Assembly (NCBI GenBank): GCA_021815905.1
Contig: JAKAZP010000027.1
Span: 1-12,595 of the forward strand
Source of the DNA: Pseudomonadota bacterium
Lineage (GTDB): Bacteria; Pseudomonadota; Gammaproteobacteria; Steroidobacterales; Steroidobacteraceae
Reading direction: 5' to 3'
DNA: 12,595 nucleotides
Shown here: positions 1 through 7,185 of the stretch, one piece after another
Layout: each line of letters begins with the position of its first letter
Position numbering within the stretch: the stretch's first letter is position 1
Position numbers and translations under genes: made by a program
Notes under the pieces: generated by a model
What the model was told of the DNA's origin: nothing
Databases searched by the model: none
The model's input: the letters and a program-made list of their open reading frames with translations, nothing else

Positions 1-327
1 CGATCTCCGCTGTACCGCATCGATGCCGGCAAGCAGGTGTACTACGCCCTCGACGATGCCGAGCGCGACCAGCTGCTGAAGCGCATCGAGAAGGAAAGCC
101 CGCGAGCCAGGCCGACGGTCACCCGCTTCAAGGGCTTGGGCGAGATGAATCCGATACAGCTGCGCGAGACGACCATCGACCCGCGCACCCGCCGGCTCGT
201 GCAGCTCACGATCGAGGGCAAGGACAACACCGACCAGCTGATGGACATGCTGCTCGCGAAGAAGCGCGCCGCCGACCGGCGCGAGTGGCTGGAGAAGAAG
301 GGCAATCTCGCCGACGTACAGGTGTAG
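1..327 (+). CDS. parE: DNA topoisomerase IV subunit B, C-terminal end (partial)
   Basis: This is the last 108 codons of ParE, the ATPase/TOPRIM subunit of topoisomerase IV, which unlinks daughter chromosomes. The frame is open from base 1, so the gene begins outside the window. The visible part carries the conserved C-terminal signatures of the GyrB/ParE family: [16 protein letters not shown], then [11 protein letters not shown] and QLRETTIDP (the end of the TOPRIM/tail region), then [18 protein letters not shown] and a short tail. ParE rather than GyrB is supported by parC starting 10 bp downstream and by the ending [11 protein letters not shown], which resembles ParE ends. The two genes are probably one operon. 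Nothing is odd in the visible part. Confidence 0.95.
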   Translation, partial: RSPLYRIDAGKQVYYALDDAERDQLLKRIEKESPRARPTVTRFKGLGEMNPIQLRETTIDPRTRRLVQLTIEGKDNTDQLMDMLLAKKRAADRREWLEKKGNLADVQV

Positions 328-337
328 AAACGCGCAA

Positions 338-2599
338 ATGGAAGAGCAGGAACTGAACTTCGAAGGCGTCGAGCGCCAGGCGATGCGCACCTTCACCGAG
401 AAGGCGTACCTCGACTACTCGATGTACGTGATCCTCGATCGCGCGCTGCCGGCGCTCGGCGACGGGCTGAAGCCCGTGCAGCGGCGCATCATCTACGCGA
501 TGAGCGAGCTCGGCCTCTCGGCCGCCTCCAAGCACAAGAAGTCCGCGCGCACCGTGGGCGACGTCATCGGCAAGTTTCATCCGCACGGAGACAGCGCCTG
601 CTACGAGGCCATGGTGCTCATGGCCCAGCCGTTCGCCTACCGCTACCCGATCGTCGATGGCCAGGGCAACTGGGGCTCGCAGGACGATCCGAAGTCCTTC
701 GCCGCGATGCGCTACACCGAGGCGAAGCTCACGCGCTACGCCGACGTGCTGCTCGGTGAGCTGGCGCACGGCACCGTCGACTGGACGCAGAACTTCGACG
801 GCACCCTCGAGGAGCCGGTGATGCTGCCGGCGCGGCTGCCCAACCTGCTGCTGAACGGCACCTCGGGAATCGCCGTCGGCATGGCGACCGACATCCCGCC
901 GCACAACTTGAGGGAGGTCGCCGCCGCCTGCATTCATCTGCTGGAGGATCCGGAGGCGACGACCGCCGCGCTCATGAAGCACGTCAGGGGGCCCGACCTG
1001 CCGACGGGGGCGGAGATCGTCTCGCCCCGCGCCGATCTCAAGGCGTTCTACGAGACCGGCATCGGCTCGTTCAAGGCGCGCGCCACCTACGAGATCGAGG
1101 ACGGCAATGTCGTCATCACGGCGTTCCCGTATCAGGTCTCGCCCACGCGCGTGCAGGAGCAGATCGCCGAGCAGATGCGCACCAGGAAGCTGCCGATGGT
1201 GGAGGATCTGCGCGACGAATCCGATCACGAGCATCCGGTGCGCCTCGTGATCGTGCCGCGCTCGAACCGCATCGATCTGGTCGAGGTGATGAACCACCTG
1301 TTCGCGACCACCGATCTCGAGCGCAACTACCGCGTCAACCTCAACATCATCGGCCTCGACGGCCGGCCGCGCGTGCTCGGGTTGAAGGCGATTCTCGGCG
1401 ACTGGCTCGAGTTCCGCATCGCCACCGTCGTCCGCCGGCTCGAGCACCGCCTCGAGCGCGTCAGCCGCCGGCTGCACATCCTCGAGGGATTGCTCGTCGT
1501 CTATCTGAATCTCGACGAGGTGATCCGCATCATCCGCCGCGAGGACGAGCCGAAGCCGGTGCTGATGAAGCGCTTCGAGCTCTCCGAAGAGCAGGCCGAG
1601 GAGATTCTCAACACCCGCCTGCGCCATCTCGCGAAGCTCGAGGAGATGAAGATCCGCGAGGAGCAGAAGTCGCTCGCCGCCGAGCGTGCGCAGATGCAGG
1701 CGCTCCTTTCGAGCAAGGCCAGACTGAGGCGCCTGGTCGCCGCCGAGATCCGCGAGGACGCCGACAAGCACGGCGACGAGCGACGAACCCGCATCATCGA
1801 GCGCGAGGCCGCCCAGGCGATCGATGAGACCGCGCTCATCCCGAACGAGCCGGTGACCGTCGTGCTCTCGACCGGCGGCTGGGCGCGCGCGGCCAAGGGT
1901 CACGAGATCGATCCGCGCACTCTCTCCTACAAGACCGGCGATGCGTTCCAGTCGCTGGCGCGCGGCCGCAGCCTGCAACCGGCCGTGTTCATCGACAGCA
2001 CGGGCCGCACGTACTGCCTGCCGGCGCATTCGCTCCCCTCGGCCCGCGGCCAGGGCGAGCCGCTCTCGGGGCGGCTGAATCCGCCGGATGGCGCCAAGTT
2101 CGCGGGCGTCATGATGGGCGAGCCGGAGGACCTCTGGCTGCTCGCGAGCGATGCGGGCTACGGCTTCACCGTGCGCCTGAAGGAGCTGATCACCGACCGG
2201 CGCGCGGGCAAGACGGTGCTCAACGTGCCCGAGCGCTCGCTGGTGCTGCCGCCGGCGCTCGTGCCGAGCCCCGATGCGCTGGTCGTGGTGGTGAGCGGCG
2301 AGGGCAAGCTGCTCGCCTTCCCGGTGAGCGAGGTGCCGCAGATGCCGCGCGGCAAGGGCGTGAAGCTCTACGACATCCCGGGCAGGAAGGCCAAAGCGCG
2401 CGAGCAGATGCTGACCGGCATCGCGGTCGTGCCGCCGAAGGGCTCGCTCCTGCTCTGGTCCGAGGACAAGCAGAAGACGATGGCGTGGGCGGATCTGAAG
2501 CCCTATCGCGGCGCGCGCGCGCAGCGCGGGGTGGTGCTGCCGCGCGGCTGGCCTCGCCGGATCGAGCGGCTCGAGGCGCCGGCGCCCGAGGGCGGCTAG
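338..2599 (+). CDS. parC: DNA topoisomerase IV subunit A
   Basis: ParC (753 aa; E. coli 752) is the DNA-breaking subunit of topoisomerase IV. The catalytic tyrosine is Tyr126 in [10 protein letters not shown], equivalent to E. coli Tyr120. The quinolone-resistance region reads [10 protein letters not shown] with Ser86 and Glu90 (E. coli Ser80 and Glu84), i.e. the usual susceptible residues. An N-terminal winged-helix/tower core is followed from about residue 330 by a coiled-coil region rich in Glu, Arg and Lys, and from about residue 500 by the C-terminal beta-pinwheel (for example [12 protein letters not shown]). The start ATG lies 10 bp after the parE stop and has no clear Shine-Dalgarno, which suggests translational coupling. 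Its TAG stop overlaps the stop of the convergent gene. Topoisomerase IV rather than gyrase is supported by the parE neighbour and the length; a longer GyrA would carry a GyrA box, which I do not see. Confidence 0.97.
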   Translation: MEEQELNFEGVERQAMRTFTEKAYLDYSMYVILDRALPALGDGLKPVQRRIIYAMSELGLSAASKHKKSARTVGDVIGKFHPHGDSACYEAMVLMAQPFAYRYPIVDGQGNWGSQDDPKSFAAMRYTEAKLTRYADVLLGELAHGTVDWTQNFDGTLEEPVMLPARLPNLLLNGTSGIAVGMATDIPPHNLREVAAACIHLLEDPEATTAALMKHVRGPDLPTGAEIVSPRADLKAFYETGIGSFKARATYEIEDGNVVITAFPYQVSPTRVQEQIAEQMRTRKLPMVEDLRDESDHEHPVRLVIVPRSNRIDLVEVMNHLFATTDLERNYRVNLNIIGLDGRPRVLGLKAILGDWLEFRIATVVRRLEHRLERVSRRLHILEGLLVVYLNLDEVIRIIRREDEPKPVLMKRFELSEEQAEEILNTRLRHLAKLEEMKIREEQKSLAAERAQMQALLSSKARLRRLVAAEIREDADKHGDERRTRIIEREAAQAIDETALIPNEPVTVVLSTGGWARAAKGHEIDPRTLSYKTGDAFQSLARGRSLQPAVFIDSTGRTYCLPAHSLPSARGQGEPLSGRLNPPDGAKFAGVMMGEPEDLWLLASDAGYGFTVRLKELITDRRAGKTVLNVPERSLVLPPALVPSPDALVVVVSGEGKLLAFPVSEVPQMPRGKGVKLYDIPGRKAKAREQMLTGIAVVPPKGSLLLWSEDKQKTMAWADLKPYRGARAQRGVVLPRGWPRRIERLEAPAPEGG

Positions 2600-4740
2600 G
2601 CGGCGCCGCTGCGTCTGCGGCGTGCGCTACCCGTCGCCTCGTCGTCGGCGCGCAGGACCACCTGCTCCGGGGCGTTGACGAAGAAGCCCTGGATGTACTG
2701 CACGCCGAGCTGCCAGAGCACCGCCATGGTGTTGGCGTCCTCGACCCGCTCGGCGATGGTCTGGATGCGGCGCTTGCTCGCGGCCTCGACCAGGCCGCGT
2801 ACGCGCTGCTGGATCTGACTCTCCCGGGCGAGCACCTGGACCAGCGCGCCGTCGATCTTCACGAAGTCGAGCGGCACGGACTCGATGAGCGCGTGCGGAT
2901 CGCGCCCGGAGCCGAAGCTCTCGAGCGCGAAGCGGAAGCCCCTCTGGCGCAGACCTTGCGCGAGCACTCTCACCTGCGGGTAGCCCGCCGCCACCTCCTC
3001 GGTCACCTGGAAGGCGACGCGGCCCGGCTCGGCGCGACTCGAGCGGATGTGGCCGTCGAGCCACTCGAGGAAGGTCGCGTCGCGGGCGGTGTCCTTCGAG
3101 AGCCGCACGAACAGGCACCCGGGCTTGCTCTGAGCGGCGAAGGACAGCGAGGCTCCGACGACCCAGCGGTCGATGTTCTTCAGCAGATCGTTGCGCTCGG
3201 CGGCCGCCATGAACTCCGCCGGCAGCACTTCCTTGCCCTGCATGTCGATCATGCGCACCAGCACGTCGGACATCTGCGGATCCTCGCCCTGGAGGCTCGC
3301 AACCGGCTGCTGCGCCAGGCGGAAGCGGTTCTCCATCAGCGCCGCCTTGATGTGCTTCACCCACACCTTGTCGTACGACTGCACGCGGTTGTCGACGTCA
3401 GCGAGTCCGGAGATGAAGGCCTGGTTGCCGCCGCGCTTGACCGCCTTGGCGCACGCCTCGAGCGCATCCGCGATGACGGCATCGAGCGCCGGCGACGCCG
3501 GCGGCACGGAGGCGAGGCCGACGCTGCAGGTCATCGCGACCGTCTTGTCCTTGACGCGCAGCACCTGCTTGCCGGTGCCCGCGACGAGCTGCTGTCCCCA
3601 GGCCTCGACGTCGCGCTCGTTGCCGCGCTCGAGGAGCGCGAGGAACTTCACGCCGCCGAAGCGGCCGACGAGCTCGCCGCCGTGCAGCGACTCCTTGAGC
3701 GTGCGCGCGAAGCTCGTGAGCGCCTCCTCGCTCGCCGTCGCGCCGACATCGCGCTCGATGCCCGCGAACTTGTCGAGCTTGACGAGCGCCATGCAGCGCA
3801 CGCCGCCGTGGCTCGGGGCGGCGAGCCGCTCGCGCAGCGCCTCCATCAGCTCCCGCCGGTGCAGGAGACCGGTCGACTGGTCCGAGCGCACGACCTCGTT
3901 GAGCTCCTCGACGAGCTTCTGCTCGTCGCGCCGCCGCGAGGGCACCACCAGGCGGATACAGGGCTCGCCGTCGTGCTGGCCGAGCGCGAGCACCATCTCG
4001 AGCGGCAGGAGCGAATGGTCCGCGAGCACCGCGTTGGCCTTGAGCGTGTGATCGTTCCAGCGCCCCTGCAGGCAGGCGGCGAGCGCGCCCTTCAGCGCCG
4101 AATGGGTCGACTCGTCGAACAGGTCCATGACCGGCTGGCCGATGAGCGTATCCCCGGGACCGAAGAGCTCCGCCCACGCCGGGTTGACGTCGATGACGAT
4201 GCCCTCCTGCACCTGAATGATCGCGTCGTTCGAGCGCTGCAGCACGCTCTCGAGCTGGTTGCGGGCATCGCGCGCGGACTTGACGGTGGAGCTCAGGGCG
4301 CGCTCGAGGCGAAACGCCCGCAGCTCGCGCGCCATCACCGCGGCGAGCCGTTCGGGGCTCGCGAGCGAGACCGCATCGCGGGCGCCCGCGGCCATGGCGG
4401 CGGCGATGCGCTTCTCATCGACCGGCTCCGCCGTGACGATCACCACCGGGACGGCGGGAGCGACCAGGTTGCGCACCTCGATCACGGCTTCCAGGTCCTC
4501 CGCGGGACCTGCGACATCGATGAGCAGCTCGGGATTGATCTGGGGCAGGGCGTCGCCCAAGTCCGCGAGCGCCGGGATCCAGGTGCAGTGCACGGGGTGG
4601 CCCGCACGGCGCAGGATGCTGTTGACCGCCTCGACCGGATCGCGCGCGGAGGAAAGTACGATGAGCGGAACGGGGTTCTGCTCGGACAAGGCGTTCTCCC
4701 CAGAAGCAGGTCGGTACCGGAGCGCCGGAAAGTCTAGCAT
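2596..4740 (-). CDS. FimX-like degenerate REC-PAS-GGDEF-EAL protein, probable c-di-GMP effector
   Basis: A 714-aa four-domain protein in the order of P. aeruginosa FimX (691 aa). Residues ~22-140 look like a receiver fold without the acidic pair or the usual Lys. Residues ~160-268 are a PAS domain ([26 protein letters not shown]). Residues ~283-445 are a GGDEF domain whose signature is GGVKF (362-366), with no RxxD I-site. Residues ~460-695 are an EAL domain with DVL (492-494) for EAL, VRLS for VNLS, and ESFG (607-610) for DDFG; QPV, VTE, FVKIDG and QGFF remain. Metal-ligand residues are therefore missing, so neither synthase nor phosphodiesterase activity is expected; binding of c-di-GMP and control of type IV pili is inferred from FimX/Filp. 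Start: the ATG has GGAGG only 4 nt upstream; a TTG at 4689 has GGGGAG 6 nt upstream, gives 697 aa and matches the short N-terminus of FimX. The gene lies 108 bp downstream of epmB on the same strand. Confidence 0.88.
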   Translation of the reverse strand: MLDFPALRYRPASGENALSEQNPVPLIVLSSARDPVEAVNSILRRAGHPVHCTWIPALADLGDALPQINPELLIDVAGPAEDLEAVIEVRNLVAPAVPVVIVTAEPVDEKRIAAAMAAGARDAVSLASPERLAAVMARELRAFRLERALSSTVKSARDARNQLESVLQRSNDAIIQVQEGIVIDVNPAWAELFGPGDTLIGQPVMDLFDESTHSALKGALAACLQGRWNDHTLKANAVLADHSLLPLEMVLALGQHDGEPCIRLVVPSRRRDEQKLVEELNEVVRSDQSTGLLHRRELMEALRERLAAPSHGGVRCMALVKLDKFAGIERDVGATASEEALTSFARTLKESLHGGELVGRFGGVKFLALLERGNERDVEAWGQQLVAGTGKQVLRVKDKTVAMTCSVGLASVPPASPALDAVIADALEACAKAVKRGGNQAFISGLADVDNRVQSYDKVWVKHIKAALMENRFRLAQQPVASLQGEDPQMSDVLVRMIDMQGKEVLPAEFMAAAERNDLLKNIDRWVVGASLSFAAQSKPGCLFVRLSKDTARDATFLEWLDGHIRSSRAEPGRVAFQVTEEVAAGYPQVRVLAQGLRQRGFRFALESFGSGRDPHALIESVPLDFVKIDGALVQVLARESQIQQRVRGLVEAASKRRIQTIAERVEDANTMAVLWQLGVQYIQGFFVNAPEQVVLRADDEATGSARRRRSGAA

Positions 4741-4848
4741 CGCCCCTCCGGGCGACCCCTTGCGTTGAGTCTCAAATCACGCGCGCGGCAAGCGCCGCCG
4801 GCCTCGCGCGGCGCCGGTTCCGTAGGTAGAAGCACGGTCCGCGCGCTC
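4741..4848. other. Gap between epmB and the FimX-like gene, with two inverted repeats
   Basis: This 108-bp stretch separates the epmB stop from the start of the FimX-like gene, both on the - strand. It contains TTGAG-T-CTCAA at 4765-4775, a perfect 5-bp palindrome that could be an operator half-site pair. It also holds a GC-only stem, GCGCCGC at 4792-4798 pairing with GCGGCGC at 4808-4814 over a 9-nt loop. No T-run follows the stem, so it is not a standard intrinsic terminator. No good -35/-10 pair is visible. Co-transcription with epmB, or a promoter here, are both possible. Confidence 0.4.
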
Positions 4849-5874
4849 TTATGAGAAAACCGGGCTCAGGGGGACTTTGGAGGGGGCGCCGGGAAGCTCG
4901 CGCACCAGGCGGGGCACGAGATAGCCCGGCAGGCGCGCGGCGAGCGCTCCGGCCAGAGCGCGGGCGCGCGTCTCGGGAACCTCGAAGTGCGCGGAGCCCC
5001 GCACCTTGTCGAGCACGTGCAGGTAGTAGGGAAGAACGGAGGCGGCGAACAGTTTCTCCGAGAGCGTCGCCAGCACTTCCACGCTGTCATTGACGCCGGC
5101 GAGCAGCACGCTCTGGTTGAGCAGGATCGCGCCCGTCGCGCGCAGTCTCGCGCACGCCTCGAGCGCCCGCGGATCGAGCTCGGCGGGATGGTTGACGTGC
5201 AGCACGAGCACCATCGGCCGCGCGGCCGCGCGCAGCCACTCGAGCAGCCCCGCGTCCACCCGCGAGGGCAGCACCACGGGCGTGCGGGTGTGCACGCGGA
5301 TGCGCTTCACGTGCGCGATCGCCTCGAGCGAGCGCGTGAGCCGCTCGAGCCGGGCGTTGCTCAAGGACAGCGGATCGCCCCCGCTCAGGATGATCTCCTC
5401 GAGCGACTCGTCGGCCGCGATCGCATCGAGCGCCTCGCGCCAACGCGGCGCATCGCCGAGTTGCCCGGCGTAGGGGAACTCCCTGCGGAAGCAGTAGCGG
5501 CAGTGGACCGCGCAGGTGGAGGTGGCGATGAGAAGCGCTCGCCGGCCGTATTTCTGCAGCAGCCCGGGAGCGCGTCCTGCGGAGCGCTCATCGAGCGGAT
5601 CGGACACGTACCGCGAGTCGCCTTCGAGCTCCGCCGCCGCGGGCAGGATCTGCCGGAGCAGCGGATCGTCCGCATCGCCCCGGCGCATGCGATCGAGGAA
5701 CGCGCGCGGAACCCGAAGCGCGAACGCCTCGCCCGCGCGGGCGGCGGCGGTCACCGCTTCGGCGGGAAGATCGAGAGCCGCGGCCAACTCCTGCGGAGTC
5801 GTGATCGCCTCGGCGAGCTGCTGCTGCCAGGAGCGCTGTTCGAGCTGGCGGGGGTGGACCGATGCCGTTATCAT
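4849..5874 (-). CDS. epmB: EF-P lysine 2,3-aminomutase (EF-P post-translational modification)
   Basis: EpmB (YjeK) converts (S)-alpha-lysine to (R)-beta-lysine, which EpmA then attaches to elongation factor P. The radical-SAM iron-sulfur motif is CAVHCRYC (Cys121, Cys125, Cys128). SGGDP is at 164-168, and [17 protein letters not shown] matches E. coli EpmB closely. The PLP lysine is Lys333 in PSKVPL near the C-terminus, equivalent to E. coli Lys332. From the chosen ATG the protein has 341 aa (E. coli 342) and starts [10 protein letters not shown]. An in-frame ATG 30 bp upstream (5904) would add [10 protein letters not shown] but has no ribosome site and no family support, while AAGG lies about 8 nt before the chosen start. 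The gene is divergent from efp, its pathway target. True bacterial lysine aminomutases of lysine fermentation are larger; the length and the linkage to efp favour EpmB. Confidence 0.95.
   Translation of the reverse strand: MITASVHPRQLEQRSWQQQLAEAITTPQELAAALDLPAEAVTAAARAGEAFALRVPRAFLDRMRRGDADDPLLRQILPAAAELEGDSRYVSDPLDERSAGRAPGLLQKYGRRALLIATSTCAVHCRYCFRREFPYAGQLGDAPRWREALDAIAADESLEEIILSGGDPLSLSNARLERLTRSLEAIAHVKRIRVHTRTPVVLPSRVDAGLLEWLRAAARPMVLVLHVNHPAELDPRALEACARLRATGAILLNQSVLLAGVNDSVEVLATLSEKLFAASVLPYYLHVLDKVRGSAHFEVPETRARALAGALAARLPGYLVPRLVRELPGAPSKVPLSPVFS
5869..5874 (+). promoter_or_regulatory. Possible -10 box for efp (TATCAT) overlapping the epmB start
   Basis: TATCAT differs from TATAAT at one position and stands about 60 nt before the efp start. 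It coincides with the epmB ATG on the other strand. The best spaced -35 (TGGCGG near 5846-5851) is poor, so this is only a candidate. Because the divergent starts are 56 bp apart, any efp promoter must lie in or next to this region. Confidence 0.2.
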
Positions 5875-5875
5875 A

Positions 5876-5901
5876 CGCGGCCCTTCAAGGCGGGGGCCGC
5901 G
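5876..5901. promoter_or_regulatory. 8-bp inverted repeat in the epmB/efp divergent region
   Basis: CGCGGCCC (5876-5883) and GGGCCGCG (5894-5901) are a perfect inverted repeat around a 10-nt spacer. It fills half of the 56 bp between the divergent epmB and efp start codons. It could be an operator acting on both genes or a hairpin in the 5' leader of either mRNA. The function is inferred from position only, and GC-rich DNA yields such repeats by chance fairly often. Confidence 0.4.
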
Positions 5902-5930
5902 CATTCTGCCGCGACAGGAGCGAGAAAGAA

Positions 5931-6500
5931 ATGGCCAGCTACACCACCAGCGAGATTCGCTCCGGGCTCAAGGTCCTGCTCGATGGCGAGCCGTACGCCG
6001 TGGTCGAAAACGAGTTCGTGAAGCCCGGCAAAGGCCAGGCTTTCAACCGCATCAAGGTGCGCAATCTGAAGACCGGGCGGACCATCGAGCGCACGTTCAA
6101 GTCGGGCGACTCGCTCGAGGCGGCGGACGTGGTCGACACCGAGATGCAATACCTCTACCAGGACGGGGACTTCTGGCACTTCATGGTGCCGGACAACTTC
6201 GAGCAGTACACCGCCGGCAAATCCGCCGTGGGCGAGAGCGCCCAGTGGCTGAAGGACGGCACCACCTGCACCGTGACGCTCTGGAACAACGAGCCGCTGG
6301 TGGTGACGCCCCCGGCGCACGTGGAGCTGAAGATCGTCGAGACCGACCCGGGACTGCGCGGCGACACCGCGACCGGCGGTCAGAAGCCGGCCAAGGTCGA
6401 GACCGGCGCCGTGGTGCGGGTGCCGCTCTTCATCAACGAAGGCGAGGTCATCCGGATCGACACCCGCACCGGACAGTACGTCTCGCGCGCCAAGCAGTAG
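5931..6500 (+). CDS. efp: Elongation factor P
   Basis: EF-P (189 aa; E. coli 188) binds the ribosome between the P and E sites and relieves stalling at polyproline stretches. It aligns with E. coli EF-P over the whole length: the KOW-like N-terminal domain carries the modified lysine Lys34 in [11 protein letters not shown], followed by the two OB-fold domains (for example TYLY..DGx[29 protein letters not shown], and the end TRTGQYVSR). A lysine in the PGKGQ loop, rather than arginine, fits beta-lysylation by EpmA/EpmB, both encoded nearby. AGGAG at 5916-5920 lies 10 nt before the ATG. The gene is divergent from epmB and convergent with msrC. It could be confused with the EF-P-like protein YeiP, but the loop sequence and gene context favour EF-P. 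Confidence 0.98.
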   Translation: MASYTTSEIRSGLKVLLDGEPYAVVENEFVKPGKGQAFNRIKVRNLKTGRTIERTFKSGDSLEAADVVDTEMQYLYQDGDFWHFMVPDNFEQYTAGKSAVGESAQWLKDGTTCTVTLWNNEPLVVTPPAHVELKIVETDPGLRGDTATGGQKPAKVETGAVVRVPLFINEGEVIRIDTRTGQYVSRAKQ

Positions 6501-6545
6501 TTGCCCTCGGACGCAGGTTCACCCCGAATCATGCAGCGGCACGAA

Positions 6546-6570
6546 CGTGTGACAGGCACACGGATGTGCC
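6546..6570. repeat. Two overlapping, mutually exclusive small hairpins after efp
   Basis: CGTGTG (6546-6551) pairs with CACACG (6557-6562) over a 5-nt loop. GGCACA (6555-6560) pairs with TGTGCC (6565-6570) over a 4-nt loop. The two stems share bases, so only one can form at a time. They lie 45-70 nt after the efp stop. No T-run follows, so termination is not shown. Confidence 0.45.
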
Positions 6571-6590
6571 CCGACGCCGCAGGTGGCGGA

Positions 6591-6624
6591 GCCTTGGGCA
6601 AAAACCACGCTTTTTGCCCAAGGC
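6591..6624. repeat. Perfect 14-bp inverted repeat between convergent efp and msrC
   Basis: The left arm GCCTTGGGCAAAAA (6591-6604) and the right arm TTTTTGCCCAAGGC (6611-6624) are exactly complementary around the 6-nt loop CCACGC. It lies in the convergent gap between efp (+) and msrC (-), where a bidirectional terminator would be expected. The layout is unusual: the A5 and T5 runs are inside the stem, next to the loop, and no T-run follows the stem on either strand. A REP-like element or a transcript-stabilising hairpin is therefore as likely as an intrinsic terminator. Confidence 0.75.
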
Positions 6625-6633
6625 GCGCTGGGA

Positions 6634-6647
6634 CGGGCAGGAGCCCG
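6634..6647. repeat. Small GC hairpin next to the 14-bp inverted repeat
   Basis: CGGGC (6634-6638) pairs with GCCCG (6643-6647) over the loop AGGA. It sits 10 nt from the larger inverted repeat and 30 nt from the msrC stop, giving a cluster of hairpins in the 177-bp gap. Taken alone it would not be noteworthy. Confidence 0.4.
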
Positions 6648-6677
6648 GACCCGGCGCTTCATGATGACTAAAGCCGG

Positions 6678-7172
6678 TCACTCGCCCGAGGAGTGCGCGA
6701 GATAGATCGCCGCGAGGCGCTCCACTCCGCGCGCATCCCGGTCATCGAACCGTCCGCCCTCGGCGCTGTCCAGATCGAGCACGCCGACCAGGCGCTGCCC
6801 CGCGAGCAGCGGCACCACGACCTCCGAGCGCGAGGCCGGATCGCAGGCGATGTGCCCCGGGAAGCGGTCGACGTCGGCAACGACCAGCGTCGCGCGCCGC
6901 AGGGCCGCGGTGCCGCACACGCCCCGCCCGAGGGCGATCCGTACGCACGCCGGCTTGCCCTGAAAGGGTCCGAGCACCAGCTCCGGGCCCTGCGCGAAAT
7001 AGAACCCCACCCAGCTCACCCGCGGCAGCGCCGTGAACAGCAGCGCCGAGGTGTTGGCGGCGTTGGCGATCCGGTCCCGCTCGCCCGACAGCAGCGCCTC
7101 GAGCGAGCCCGCGAGGCGCTCGTAGCCCGCGGTCTTGTCGGTGAAGTCGTATTCCTCGGATGCGAAAGTCAT
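6678..7172 (-). CDS. msrC: Free methionine-(R)-sulfoxide reductase, GAF-domain type
   Basis: A 164-aa single GAF domain protein of the fRMsr family (E. coli YebR/MsrC), which reduces free L-methionine-(R)-sulfoxide with electrons from thioredoxin. The three family cysteines are present with E. coli spacing: Cys76 (GKPACVRI), Cys86 (GRGVCGTA) and Cys110 (GHIACDPASRSE), equal to Cys84, Cys94 and Cys118 of YebR. WVGFYF, GPFQGKPAC and GVLDLDS are further family signatures. The ATG is preceded by GGGGAG with a 6-nt spacer and lies 13 bp after the epmA stop, so it is the last gene of the sco-psd-epmA-msrC run. The cysteines argue against a sensory GAF protein. Its place beside EF-P genes may be chance or may reflect a stress link; the sequence does not tell. 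Confidence 0.93.
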   Translation of the reverse strand: MTFASEEYDFTDKTAGYERLAGSLEALLSGERDRIANAANTSALLFTALPRVSWVGFYFAQGPELVLGPFQGKPACVRIALGRGVCGTAALRRATLVVADVDRFPGHIACDPASRSEVVVPLLAGQRLVGVLDLDSAEGGRFDDRDARGVERLAAIYLAHSSGE

Positions 7173-7185
7173 GTCGGTCTCCCCG

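Noticed and set aside
206..2029. Long open frame (607 codons) on the - strand opposite parC
   Set aside because: It is antisense to a certain parC. GC-rich codon use keeps this frame free of stops; its translation is Arg/Ala/Asp/Leu-rich and shows no family motif.
2485..4737. Long open frame (750 codons) on the + strand opposite the FimX-like gene
   Set aside because: It mirrors the codons of the - strand gene, whose PAS/GGDEF/EAL domains are recognisable; the + translation is low-complexity.
5875..5904. Longer epmB start at 5904
   Set aside because: It adds ten residues absent from the family, has no ribosome site and runs into the inverted repeat.
6661..6705. Tiny + strand frame MMTKAGHSPEECAR with GGAG upstream
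   Set aside because: Only 14 codons and antisense to the end of msrC; no independent evidence.
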